Shown piece by piece: positions 1 to 11,920 of a stretch of 64,000 nt of DNA (its first letter is position 1; the number at the start of each line of letters is the position of its first letter). This stretch comes from Amaranthus tricolor (lineage: Eukaryota > Streptophyta > Magnoliopsida > Caryophyllales > Amaranthaceae), in the NCBI RefSeq assembly GCF_026212465.1, contig NC_080051.1, positions 1,389,001 to 1,453,000 on the forward strand, written 5' to 3'. The notes beneath the pieces were generated by a model that did no database searches, was not told the origin of the DNA, and saw only the letters and a program-made list of their open reading frames with translations. The position numbers were made by a program, and so were the translations under genes.

Positions 1-72
1 AGAATGAACAAGGATCAATGATCAATGACGAATGAACGATGAAGAATGAACAAGGATCAATGATCAATGAAG

Positions 73-100
73 AATGAACAAGGATCAATGATCAATGACG
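73..100. repeat. Exemplar 28-bp short unit (beta-gamma, alpha missing)
   Basis: Here beta (73-86) and gamma (87-100) follow a 14-mer ending GAAG with no alpha between. The short form recurs through the whole window, usually as beta plus AATGATCAAAGAAG, or beta plus AATGGTCAATGACG (for example 143-170). In every case I examined it follows a 14-mer ending GAAG, never one ending GACG. Each short unit shifts the minus-strand reading frame by one base (28 mod 3 = 1), which sets the ends of the apparent ORFs. Confidence 0.95.
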
Positions 101-142
101 AATGAACGATGAAGAATGAACAAGGATCAATGATCAATGAAG
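101..142. repeat. Exemplar full 42-bp unit (alpha-beta-gamma-prime)
   Basis: This is a clean copy of the standard unit: alpha at 101-114, beta at 115-128, gamma-prime at 129-142. The last 14-mer exists in two main forms, ending GACG (gamma) or GAAG (gamma-prime). Recurrent linked variants in beta-gamma are GGATT-AATGGTC, GGAGT-AATGGTC, GGAAC-AATGATC, GGATC-AATTCTC and AAAGATC-AATGATC. These variants are what distinguish one higher-order block from another. Confidence 0.97.
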
Positions 143-317
143 AATGAACAAGGATCAATGGTCAATGACGAATGAACGATGAAGAATGAACAAGGATCAA
201 TGATCAAAGAAGAATGAACGATGAAGAATGAACAAGGATCAATGATCAATGAAGAATGAACGATGAAGAATGAACAAGGATCAATGATCAATGACGAATG
301 AACGATGAAGAATGAAC

Positions 318-322
318 CCTTC
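318..322. other. 5-bp non-repeat substitution and register break (-2)
   Basis: After a normal AATGAAC (311-317) the expected heptamer AAGGATC is replaced by CCTTC, and a normal AATGATC resumes at 323. Units start at positions equal to 3 mod 7 before this point and 1 mod 7 after it. I noticed no other stretch in the window whose letters are not part of the repeat vocabulary, and no other CCC run. It lies just before the palindromic form CAATGATCATTG (322-333). It could be a local rearrangement scar, an exchange with sequence outside the array, or an assembly or sequencing artefact. Confidence 0.9.
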
Positions 323-339
323 AATGATCATTGACGAAT

Positions 340-3080
340 GAACGATGAAGAATGAACAAGGATCAATGATCAATGAAGAATGAACAAGGATCAATGATCA
401 AAGAAGAATGAACGATGAAGAATGAACAAGGATCAATGATCAATGAAGAATGAACGATGAAGAATGAACAAGGATTAATGGTCAATGACGAATGAACGAT
501 GAAGAATGAACAAGGATCAATGATCAATCAAGAATGAACGATGAAGAATGAACAAGGATTAATGGTCAATGACGAATGAACGATGAAGAATGAACAAGGA
601 TCAATGATCAATGAAGAATGAACGATGAAGAATGAACAAGGATTAATGGTCAATGACGAATGAACGATGAAGAATAAACAAGGATCAATGATCAATGACG
701 AATGAACGATGAAGAATGAACAAGGATCAATGATCAATGACGAATGAACGATGAAGAATGAACAAGGATCAATGATCATTGAAGAATGAACAAGGATCAA
801 TGATCAAAGAAGAATGAACGACGAAGAATGAACAAGGTTCAATGATCAATGAAGAATGAACGCTGAAGAATGAACAAGGATTAATGGTCAATGACGAATG
901 AACGATGAAGAATGAACAAGGATCAATGATCAATGAAGAATGAACGATGAAAAATGAACAAGGATTAATGGTGAATGACGAATGAACGATGAAGAATGAA
1001 CAAGGATCAATGATCAATGAAGAATGAACGATGAAGAATGAACAAGGATCAATGATAAATGAAGAATGAACGATGAAGAATGAACAAGGAGTAATGGTCA
1101 ATGACGAATGAACGATGAAGAATGAACAAGGATCAATGATCAATGAAGAATGAAAGATGAAGAATGAACAAGGAGTAATGGTCAATGACGAATGAACGAT
1201 GAAGAATGAACAAGGATCAATGATCAATGACGAATGAACGATGAAGAATGAACAAGGATCAATGATCAATGAAGAATGAACGATGAAGAATGAACAAGGA
1301 TCAATGATCAATGAAGAATGAACGATGAAGAATGAACAAGGAACAATGATCAATGAAGAATGATCGATGAAGAATGAACAAGGATTAATGGTCAATGACG
1401 AATGAACGATGAAGAATGAACAAGGATCAATGCTCAATGAAGAATGAACGATGAAGAATGAACAAGGATCAATGATCAATGAAGAATGAACGATGAAGAA
1501 TGAACAAGGATTAATGGTCAATGACGAATGAACGATGAAGAATGAACAAGGATCAATGATCAATGAAGAATGAACAAGGATCAATGATCAATGACGAATG
1601 AACGATGAAGAATGAACAAGGATCAATGATCAATGAAGAATGAACAAGGATCAATGGTCAATGACGAATGAACGATGAAGAATGAACAAGGATCAATGAT
1701 CAAAGAAGAATGAACGATGAAGAATGAACAAGGATCAATGATCAATGAAGAATGAACGATGAAGAATGAACAAGGATCAATGATCAATGACGAATGAACG
1801 ATGAAGAATGAACAAGGATCAATGATCATTGACGAATGAACGATGAAGAATGAACAAGGATCAATGATCAATGAAGAATGAACAAGGATCAATGATCAAA
1901 GAAGAATGAACGATGAAGAATGAACAAGGATCAATGATCAATGAAGAATGAACGATGAAGAATGAACAAGGATTAATGGTCAATGACGAATGAACGATGA
2001 AGAATGAACAAGGATCAATGATCAATCAAGAATGAACGATGAAGAATGAACAAGGATTAATGGTCAATGACGAATGAACGATGAAGAATGAACAAGGATC
2101 AATGATCAATGACGAATGAACGATGAATAATGAACAAGGATCAATGATCAATGACGAATGAACGATGAAGAATGAACAAGGATCAATGATCATTGAAGAA
2201 TGAACAAGGATCAATGATCAAAGAAGAATGAACGACGAAGAATGAACAAGGTTCAATGATCAATGAAGAATGAACGCTGAAGAATGAACAAGGATTAATG
2301 GTCAATGACGAATGAACGATGAAGAATGAACAAGGATCAATGATCAATGAAGAATGAACGATGAAGAATGAACAAGGATTAATGGTGAATGACGAATGAA
2401 CGATGAAGAATGAACAAGGATCAATGATCAATGAAGAATGAACGATGAAGAATGAACAAGGATCAATGATAAATGAAGAATGAACGATGAAGAATGAACA
2501 AGGAGTAATGGTCAATGACGAATGAACGATGAAGAATGAACAAGGATCAATGATCAATGAAGAATGAAAGATGAAGAATGAACAAGGAGTAATGGTCAAT
2601 GACGAATGAACGATGAAGAATGAACAAGGATCAATGATCAATGACGAATGAACGATGAAGAATGAACAAGGATCAATGATCAATGAAGAATGAACGATGA
2701 AGAATGAACAAGGATCAATGATCAATGAAGAATGAACGATGAAGAATGAACAAGGAACAATGATCAATGAAGAATGATCGATGAAGAATGAACAAGGATT
2801 AATGGTCAATGACGAATGAACGATGAAGAATGAACAAGGATCAATGCTCAATGAAGAATGAACGATGAAGAATGAACAAGGATCAATGATCAATGAAGAA
2901 TGAACGATGAAGAATGAACAAGGATTAATGGTCAATGACGAATGAACGATGAAGAATGAACAAGGATCAATGATCAATGAAGAATGAACGATGAAGAATG
3001 AACAAGGATTAATGGTCAATGACGAATGAACGATGAAGAATAAACAAGGATCAATGATCAATGACGAATGAACGATCAAG
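340..3080. repeat. Two-copy tandem duplication, period 1,414/1,498 bp
   Basis: Copy 1 (about 340-1,575) and copy 2 (about 1,840-2,990) share the same ordered variants. These are AATCAAG (near 523 and 2,021), AAGGTTC (833 and 2,247) with a nearby CGCTGAAG, GGTGAATG, AATGATAAATG, and AATGCTCAATGAAG (ending 1,442 and 2,856). The left parts are 1,498 bp apart and the right parts 1,414 bp apart, so one copy gained or lost two 42-bp units. Both spacings are multiples of 14. Confidence 0.85.
770..781. other. Exemplar 12-bp palindrome CAATGATCATTG
   Basis: In the gamma variant AATGATCATTG the unit contains a perfect 12-bp inverted repeat centred on GATC. Other examples begin near 322, 1,820, 2,190, 3,850, 4,930, 10,190, 10,272, 10,930, 11,014, 14,940, 15,020, 15,690, 15,765, 18,203, 60,320 and 60,940. 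The standard unit keeps only the 6-bp core TGATCA. The longer palindrome marks block B boundaries in zone I and the divergent pocket. A dyad can be a dimeric protein site, but nothing here proves binding. Confidence 0.6.
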
Positions 3081-3848
3081 AATGAACAAGGATCAATGAT
3101 CAATGACGAATGAACGATGAAGAATGAACAAGGATCCATGATCAATGAAGAATGAACAAGGATCAATGATCAAAGAAGAATGAACGATGAAGAATGAACA
3201 AGGATCAATGATCAATGAAGAATGAACGAAGAAGAATGAACAAGGAGTAATAGTCAATGACGAATGAACGATGAAGAATGAACAAGGAACAATGATCAAT
3301 GACGAATAAACGATGAAGAATGAACAAGGATCAATGATCAATGAAGAATGAACAAGGATCAATGATCAAAGAAGAATGAACGATGAAAAATGAACAAGGA
3401 TCAATGATCAATGAAGAATGAACGATGAAGAATGAACAAGGAGTAATGGTCAATGACGAATGAACGATGAAGAATAAACAAGGATCAATGATCAATGACG
3501 AATGAACGATGAAGAATGAATAAGGATCAATGATCAATGAAGAATGAACAAGGATCAATGATCAAAGAAGAATGAACGATGAAGAATGAACAAGGATCAT
3601 TGATCAATGAAGAATGAACGATGAAGAATGAACAAGGATTAATGGTCAATGACGAATGAACGATGAAGAATGAACAAGGATCAATGATCAATCAAGAATG
3701 AACGATGAAGAATGAACAAGGATTAATGGTCAATGACGAATGAACGATGAAGAATGAACAAGGATCAATGATCAATGACGAATGAACGATGAAGAATGAA
3801 CAAGGATCAATGATCAATGACGAATGAACGATGAAGAATGAACAAGGA

Positions 3849-4958
3849 TCAATGATCATTGAAGAATGAACAAGGATCAATGATCAAAGAAGAATGAATG
3901 ACGAAGAATGAACAAGGTTCAATGATCAATGAAGAATGAACGCTGAAGAATGAACAAGGATTAATGGTCAATGACAAATGAACGATGAAGAATGAACAAG
4001 GATCAATGATCAATGAAGAATGAACGATGAAGAATGAACAAGGATTAATGGTGAATGACGAATGAACGATGAAGAATGAACAAGGATCAATGATCAATGA
4101 AGAATGAACGATGAAGAATGAACAAGGATCAATGATCAATGAAGAATGAACGATGAAGAATGAACAAGGAACAATGATCAATGAAGAATGATCGATGAAG
4201 AATGAACAAGGATTAATGGTCAATGACGAATGAACGATGAAGAATGAACAAGGATCAATGCTCAATGAAGAATGAACGATGAAGAATGAACAAGGATCAA
4301 TGATCAATGAAGAATGAACGATGAAGAATGAACAAGGATTAATGGTCAATGACGAATGAACGATGAAGAATGAACAAGGATCAATGATCAATGAAGAATG
4401 AACGATGAAGAATGAACAAGGAGTAATGGTCAATGCCGAATGAACGATGAAGAATGAACAAGGATCAATGATCAATGACGAATGAACGATGAAGAATGAA
4501 CAAGGATCAATGATCAATGAAGAATGAACGATGAAGAATGAACAAGGATCAATGATCAATGAAGAATGAACGATGAAGAATGAACAAGGAACAATGATCA
4601 ATGAAGAATGATCGATGAAGAATGAACAAGGATTAATGGTCAATGACGAATGAACGATGAAGAATGAACAAGGATCAATGCTCAATGAAGAATGAACGAT
4701 GAAGAATGAACAAGGATCAATGATCAATGAAGAATGAACGATGAAGAATGAACAAGGATTAATGGTCAATGACGAATGAACGATGAAGAATGAACAAGGA
4801 TCAATGATCAATGAAGAATGAACGATGAAGAATGAACAAGGATTAATGGTCAATGACGAATGAACGATGAAGAATGAACAAGGATCAATGATCAATGACG
4901 AATGAACGATGAAGAATGAACAAGGATCAATGATCATTGAAGAATGAACAAGGATCAA
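3849..4958 (-). other. Longest open frame (369 codons), judged non-coding
   Basis: This minus-strand frame reads 14-residue repeats of the form SFFIVHSSLIIDPC, two related seven-residue halves. It is the longest of well over a hundred such frames in the window, all in the one frame of the 42-bp unit that lacks stops. It has no signal peptide, domain or non-repetitive start or end, and I saw no ribosome-binding site. Its ends fall at 28-bp units that shift the frame. Its length, 26 x 14 + 5, follows the same arithmetic as most others. I do not recognise a protein family and infer it is not translated as a functional protein. Confidence 0.85.
4058..4930. repeat. Internal tandem duplication, period 420 bp
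   Basis: About 420 bp (ten 42-bp units) is repeated back to back. Bases 4,081-4,429 match 4,501-4,850 almost perfectly, including the diagnostic AATGATCGATGAAG and AATGCTCAATGAAG variants. I see differences only near 4,423/4,843 (GGAGT against GGATT) and 4,436/4,856 (GCCG against GACG). To the left, homology stops at the GGTGAATG variant near 4,047. The near-identity implies a recent event. The duplication lengthens the local minus-strand frame to the longest in the window (3,849-4,958). Confidence 0.88.
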
Positions 4959-5910
4959 TGATCAAAGAAGAATGAATGACGAAGAATGAACAAGGTTCAA
5001 TGATCAATGAAGAATGAACGCTGAAGAATGAACAAGGATTAATGGTCAATGACGAATGAACGATGAAGAATGAACAAGGATCAATGATCAATGAAGAATG
5101 AACGATGAAGAATGAACAAGGATTAATGGTGAATGACGAATGAACGATGAAGAATGAACAAGGATCAATGATCAATGAAGAATGAACGATGAAGAATGAA
5201 CAAGGATCAATGATAAATGAAGAATGAACGATGAAGAATGAATAAGGATCAATGATCAATGACGAATGAACGATGAAGAATGAACAAGGATCAATGATCA
5301 ATGAAGAATGAAAGATGAAGAATGAACAAGGAGTAATGGTCAATGACGAATGAACGATGAAGAATGAACAAGGATCAATGATCAATGACGAATGAACGAT
5401 GAAGAATGAACAAGGATCAATGATCAATGAAGAATGAACGATGAAGAATGAACAAGGATCAATGATCAATGAAGAATGAACGATGAAGAATGAACAAGGA
5501 ACAATGATCAATGAAGAATGATCGATGAAGAATGAACAAGGATTAATGGTCAATGACGAATGAACGATGAAGAATGAACAAGGATCAATGCTCAATGAAG
5601 AATGAACGATGAAGAATGAACAAGGATCAATGATCAATGAAGAATGAACGATGAAGAATGAACAAGGATTAATGGTCAATGACGAATGAACGATGAAGAA
5701 TGAACAAGGATCAATGATCAATGAAGAATGAACGATGAAGAATGAACAAGGATTAATGGTCAATGACGAATGAACGATGAAGAATAAACAAGGATCAATG
5801 ATCAATGACGAATGAACGATGAAGAATGAACAAGCATCAATGATCAATGACGAATGAACGATGAAGAATGAACAAGGATCCATGATCAATGAAGAATGAA
5901 CAAGGATCAA
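4927..5910. repeat. Block B representative (about 984 bp, 23 units)
   Basis: Block B is a run of full 42-bp units bounded by short units, with a fixed variant order: CATTGAAG palindrome, AAGGTTC, CGCTGAAG, GGTGAATG, AATGATAAATG, two GGAGT or GGATC positions, GGAACAATG with ATCGATGAAG, AATGCTC, paired GGATT, and GGATCC (BamHI-type) at the end. Close relatives lie at 2,183-3,166, 11,011-11,994, 15,764-16,747 and 18,200-19,162. Partial or rearranged ones lie at 769-1,584, 3,849-4,958, 10,269-11,042, 15,022-15,795, 11,921-12,652 and 27,083-27,709. The block is confined to the first 28 kb. Confidence 0.85.
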
Positions 5911-6303
5911 TGATCAAAGAAGAATGAACGATGAAGAATGAACAAGGATCAATGATCAATGAAGAATGAACGAAGAAGAATGAACAAGGAGTAATAGTCA
6001 ATGACGAATGAACGATGAAGAATGAACAAGGAACAATGATCAATGACGAATAAACGATGAAAAAATGAACAAGGATCAATGATCAATGAAGAATGAACAA
6101 GGATCAATGATCAAAGAAGAATGAACGATGAAAAATGAACAAGGATCAATGATCAATGAAGAATGAACGATGAAGAATGAACAAGGAGTAATGGTCAATG
6201 ACGAATGAACGATGAAGAATAAACAAGGATCAATGATCAATGACGAATGAACGATGAAGAATGAACAAGGATCAATGATCAATGAAGAATGAACAAGGAT
6301 CAA
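5837..6303. repeat. Block C representative (GAATAAACGATG marker)
   Basis: Block C follows block B and carries, in order, GGATCC, a short unit, CGAAGAAG followed by GGAGTAATAGTC, GGAAC, and the marker GAATAAACGATGAAG, then another short unit and GATGAAAAATGAAC. Copies lie near 3,093-3,558, 7,826-8,291, 12,579-13,044, 16,674-17,139, 19,110-19,575 and 27,657-28,122, with a variant at 32,977-33,400. In zones II and III the equivalent positions usually read GAATGAACGATG, so the GAATAAAC form marks zone I descent. Confidence 0.82.
6060..6065. other. Single-base A insertion, second register break (+1)
   Basis: A run of six A's stands where the common variant GATGAAAAATGAAC has five. Unit starts move from 1 mod 7 to 2 mod 7 and stay there to the end of the window. 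Cognate sites in the other copies of this block (for example around 3,313, 8,048 and 12,801) lack the insertion, so it is private to this copy. It also truncates the local minus-strand frame (80 codons rather than 89). A homopolymer sequencing error is a realistic alternative. Confidence 0.88.
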
Positions 6304-7582
6304 TGGTCAATGACGAATGAACGATGAAGAATGAACAAGCATCAATGATCAATGACGAATGAACGATGAAGAATAAACAAGGATCAATGATCAATGAAGA
6401 ATGAACAAGGATCAATGATCAATGACGAATGAACGATGAAGAATGAACAAGGATCAATGATCAATGAAGAATGAACAAGGATCAATGGTCAATGACGAAT
6501 GAACGATGAAGAATGAACAAGGATCAATGATCAATGACGAATGAACGATGAAGAATGAACAAGGATCAATGATCAATGACGAATGAACGATGAAGAATGA
6601 ACAAGGATCAATGATCAATGAAGAATGAACAAGGATCAATGATCAAAGAAGAATGAACGATGAAGAATGAACAAGGATCATTGATCAATGAAGAATGAAC
6701 GATGAAGAATGAACAAGGAGTAATGGTCAATGACGAATGAACGATGAAGAATGAACCAGGATCAATGATCAATGACGAATGAACGATGAAGAATGAACAA
6801 GGATCAATGATTAATGAAGAATGAACAAGGATCAATGATCAATGACGAATGAACGATGAAGAATGAACAAGGATCAATGATCAATGAAGAATGAACAAGG
6901 ATCAATGGTCAATGACGAATGAACGATGAAGAATGAACAAGGATCAATGATCAAAGAAGAATGAACGATGAAGAATGAACAAGGAACAATGATCAATGAA
7001 GAATGATCGATGAAGAATGAACAAGGATTAATGGTCAATGACGAATGAACGATGAAGAATAAACAAGGATCAATGATCAATGACGAATGAACGATGAAGA
7101 ATGAACAAGGATCAATGATCAATGACGAATGAACGATGAAGAATGAACAAGGATCAATGATCAATGACGAATGAACGATGAAGAATGAACAAGGATCAAT
7201 GATCAATGAAGAATGAACAAGGATCAATGATCAAAGAAGAATGAACGATGAAGAATGAACAAGGATCCATGATCAATGAAGAATGAACGATGAAGAATGA
7301 ACAAGGAGTAATACGCAATGACGAATGAACGATGAAGAATAAACAAGGATCAATGATCAATGACAAATGAACGATGAAGAATGAACAAGGATCAATGATC
7401 AATGAAGAATGAACAAGGATCAATGGTCAATGACGAATGAACGATGAAGAATGAACAAGGATCAACGATCAATGACGAATGAACGATGAAGAATGAACAA
7501 GGAACAATGATCAATGAAGAATGATCGATGAAGAATGAACAAGGATTAATGGTCAATGACGAATGAACGATGAAGAATGAAC

Positions 7583-7603
7583 AAGGATCAATGAACGATG
7601 AAG
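7583..7603. other. Duplication breakpoint: gamma 14-mer missing
   Basis: Beta ends AAGGATC at 7,583-7,589 and is followed directly by alpha (7,590-7,603), so the whole gamma 14-mer is absent. This was the only beta-to-alpha junction I noticed. It sits exactly where copy 2 of the 1,988-bp duplication begins. The sequence right of 7,590 matches that right of 5,601, while the sequence left of it matches a different part of block B. It reads as the physical junction of an out-of-phase exchange that kept the 7-bp register. Confidence 0.8.
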
Positions 7604-9717
7604 AATGAACAAGGATCAATGATCAATGAAGAATGAACGATGAAGAATGAACAAGGATTAATGGTCAATGACGAATGAACGATGAAGAATGAACAAGGAT
7701 CAATGATCAATGAAGAATGAACGATGAAGAATGAACAAGGATTAATGGTCAATGACGAATGAACGATGAAGAATAAACAAGGATCAATGATCAATGACGA
7801 ATGAACGATGAAGAATGAACAAGCATCAATGATCAATGACGAATGAACGATGAAGAATGAACAAGGATCCATGATCAATGAAGAATGAACAAGGATCAAT
7901 GATCAAAGAAGAATGAACGATGAAGAATGAACAAGGATCAATGATCAATGAAGAATGAACGAAGAAGAATGAACAAGGAGTAATAGTCAATGACGAATGA
8001 ACGATGAAGAATGAACAAGGAACAATGATCAATGACGAATAAACGATGAAGAATGAACAAGGATCAATGATCAATGAAGAATGAACAAGGATCAATGATC
8101 AAAGAAGAATGAACGATGAAAAATGAACAAGGATCAATGATCAATGAAGAATGAACGATGAAGAATGAACAAGGAGTAATGGTCAATGACGAATGAACGA
8201 TGAAGAATAAACAAGGATCAATGATCAATGACGAATGAACGATGAAGAATGAACAAGGATCAATGATCAATGAAGAATGAACAAGGATCAATGGTCAATG
8301 ACGAATGAACGATGAAGAATGAACAAGGATCAATGATCAATGACGAATGAACGATGAAGAATAAACAAGGATCAATGATCAATGAAGAATGAACAAGGAT
8401 CAATGATCAATGACGAATGAACGATGAAGAATGAACAAGGATCAATGATCAATGAAGAATGAACAAGGATCAATGGTCAATGACGAATGAACGATGAAGA
8501 ATGAACAAGGATCAATGATCAATGACGAATGAACGATGAAGAATGAACAAGGATCAATGATCAATGACGAATGAACGATGAAGAATGAACAAGGATCAAT
8601 GATCAATGAAGAATGAACAAGGATCAATGATCAAAGAAGAATGAACGATGAAGAATGAACAAGGATCATTGATCAATGAAGAATGAACGATGAAGAATGA
8701 ACAAGGAGTAATGGTCAATGACGAATGAACGATGAAGAATGAACCAGGATCAATGATCAATGACGAATGAACGATGAAGAATGAACAAGGATCAATGATT
8801 AATGAAGAATGAACAAGGATCAATGATCAATGACGAATGAACGATGAAGAATGAACAAGGATCAATGATCAATGAAGAATGAACAAGGATCAATGGTCAA
8901 TGACGAATGAACGATGAAGAATGAACAAGGATCAATGATCAAAGAAGAATGAACGATGAAGAATGAACAAGGAACAATGATCAATGAATAATGATCGATG
9001 AAGAATGAACAAGGATTAATGGTCAATGACGAATGAACGATGAAGAATAAACAAGGATCAATGATCAATGACGAATGAACGATGAAGAATGAACAAGGAT
9101 CAATGATCAATGACGAATGAACGATGAAGAATGAACAAGGATCAATGATCAATGACGAATGAACGATGAAGAATGAACAAGGATCAATGATCAATGAAGA
9201 ATGAACAAGGATCAATGATCAAAGAAGAATGAACGATGAAGAATGAACAAGGATCCATGATCAATGAAGAATGAACGATGAAGAATGAACAAGGAGTAAT
9301 ACGCAATGACGAATGAACGATGAAGAATAAACAAGGATCAATGATCAATGACAAATGAACGATGAAGAATGAACAAGGATCAATGATCAATGAAGAATGA
9401 ACAAGGATCAATGGTCAATGACGAATGAACGATGAAGAATGAACAAGGATCAACGATCAATGACGAATGAACGATGAAGAATGAACAAGGATCAATGATC
9501 AATGAAGAATGAACAAGGATCCATGATCAATGACGAATGAACGATGAAGAATGAACAAGGATCAATGATCAATGAAGAATGAACAAGGATCAATGGTCAA
9601 TGACGAATGAACGATGAAGAATGAACAAGGATCAATGATCAATGACGAATGAACGATGAAGAATGAACAAGGATCAATGATCAATGACGAATGGACGATG
9701 AAGAATGAACAAGGATC

Positions 9718-9738
9718 AATGATCAATGATCAATGAAG
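9718..9738. other. Extra heptamer (AATGATC twice before AATGAAG)
   Basis: After AAGGATC there are two AATGATC heptamers (9,718-9,724 and 9,725-9,731) and then AATGAAG (9,732-9,738), one heptamer more than normal. The only other example I saw is 14,471-14,491, exactly 4,753 bp away, so both descend from one slippage event that preceded that duplication. It is the mirror case of the heptamer loss common after 20.7 kb. Confidence 0.88.
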
Positions 9739-11920
9739 AATGAACAAGGATCAATGATCAAAGAAGAATGAACGATGAAGAATGAACAAGGATCAATGAT
9801 CAATGAAAAATGAACGATGAAGAATGAACAAGCAGTAATGGTCAATGACGAATGAACGATGAAGAATGAACAAGGATCAATGATCAATGACGAATGAACG
9901 ATGAAGAATGAACAAGGATCAATGATCAATGAAGAATGAACAAGGATCAATGATCAATGACGAATGAACGATGAAGAATGAACAAGGATCAATGATCAAT
10001 GAAGAATGAACAAGGATCAATGGTCAATGACGAATGAACGATGAAGAATGAACAAGGATCAATGATCAAAGAAGAATGAACGATGAAGAATGAACAAGGA
10101 TCAATGATCAATGAAGAATGAACGATGAAGAATGAACAAGGATCAATGATCAATGACGAATGAACGATGAAGAATGAACAAGGATCAATGATCATTGACG
10201 AATGAACGATGAAGAATGAACAAGGATCAATGATCAATGACGAATGAACGATGAAGAATGAACAAGGATCAATGATCATTGAAGAATGAACAAGGATCAA
10301 TGATCAAAGAAGAATGAACGACGAAGAATGAACAAGGTTCAATGATCAATGAAGAATGAACGCTGAAGAATGAACAAGGATTAATGGTCAATGACGAATG
10401 AACGATGAAGAATGAACAAGGATCAATGATCAATGAAGAATGAACGATGAAGAATGAACAAGGATTAATGGTGAATGACGAATGAACGATGAAGAATGAA
10501 CAAGGATCAATGATCAATGAAGAATGAACGATGAAGAATGAACAAGGATCAATGATAAATGAAGAATAAACGATGAAGAATGAATAAGGATCAATGATCA
10601 ATGACGAATGAACGATGAAGAATGAACAAGGATCAATGATCAATGAAGAATGAAAGATGAAGAATGAACAAGGAGTAATGGTCAATGACGAATGAACGAT
10701 GAAGAATGAACAAGGATCAATGATCAATGACGAATGAACGATGAAGAATGAACAAGGATCAATGATCAATGAAGAATGAACGATGAAGAATGAACAAGGA
10801 TCAATGATCAAAGAAGAATGAACGATGAAGAATGAACAAGGATCAATGATCAATGAAGAATGAACGATGAAGAATGAACAAGGATCAATGATCAATGACG
10901 AATGAACGATGAAGAATGAACAAGGATCAATGATCATTGACGAATGAACGATGAAGAATGAACAAGGATCAATGATCAATGACGAATGAACGATGAAGAA
11001 TGAACAAGGATCAATGATCATTGAAGAATGAACAAGGATCAATGATCAAAGAAGAATGAACGACGAAGAATGAACAAGGTTCAATGATCAATGAAGAATG
11101 AACGCTGAAGAATGAACAAGGATTAATGGTCAATGACGAATGAACGATGAAGAATGAACAAGGATCAATGATCAATGAAGAATGAACGATGAAGAATGAA
11201 CAAGGATTAATGGTGAATGACGAATGAACGATGAAGAATGAACAAGGATCAATGATCAATGAAGAATGAACGATGAAGAATGAACAAGGATCAATGATAA
11301 ATGAAGAATGAACGATGAAGAATGAATAAGGATCAATGATCAATGACGAATGAACGATGAAGAATGAACAAGGATCAATGATCAATGAAGAATGAAAGAT
11401 GAAGAATGAACAAGGAGTAATGGTCAATGACGAATGAACGATGAAGAATGAACAAGGATCAATGATCAATGACGAATGAACGATGAAGAATGAACAAGGA
11501 TCAATGATCAATGAAGAATGAACGATGAAGAATGAACAAGGATCAATGATCAATGAAGAATGAACGATGAAGAATGAATAAGGAACAATGATCAATGAAG
11601 AATGATCGATGAAGAATGAACAAGGATTAATGGTCAATGACGAATGAACGATGAAGAATGAACAAGGATCAATGCTCAATGAAGAATGAACGATGAAGAA
11701 TGAACAAGGATCAATGATCAATGAAGAATGAACGATGAAGAATGAACAAGGATTAATGGTCAATGACGAATGAACGATGAAGAATGAACAAGGATCAATG
11801 ATCAATGAAGAATGAACGATGAAGAATGAACAAGGATTAATGGTCAATGACGAATGAACGATGAAGAATAAACAAGGATCAATGATCAATGACGAATGAA
11901 CGATGAAGAATGAACAAGGA

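Larger units (their letters stand above)
5601..9488. repeat. Two-copy tandem duplication, period 1,988 bp
   Basis: Copy 1 (about 5,601-7,500) and copy 2 (7,590-9,488) match in unit order and in private variants: CAAGCATC (5,833 and 7,822), GAACCAGG (about 6,754 and 8,742), AATACGCAATG (about 7,311 and 9,299) and ATCAACGATC (about 7,462 and 9,450). The spacing is 1,989 bp before the A insertion at 6,060 and 1,988 (142 x 14) after it. Copy 1 ends with about 90 bp of block B-type sequence that copy 2 lacks. Confidence 0.9.

Noticed and set aside
318..333. Inverted copy of the repeat at CCCTTC
   Set aside because: CCTT resembles the complement of CAAGG, but only four to five bases match and the following CAATGATCATTG is a palindrome that reads the same on both strands. 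There is no extended inverted unit.
3300..3320. Promoter or polyadenylation signal at AATAAA words (GAATAAACGATG and GAATAAACAAGG)
   Set aside because: These are one-base variants of the GAATGAAC word copied with their blocks; no matching -35 element, downstream gene or transcript end is visible.
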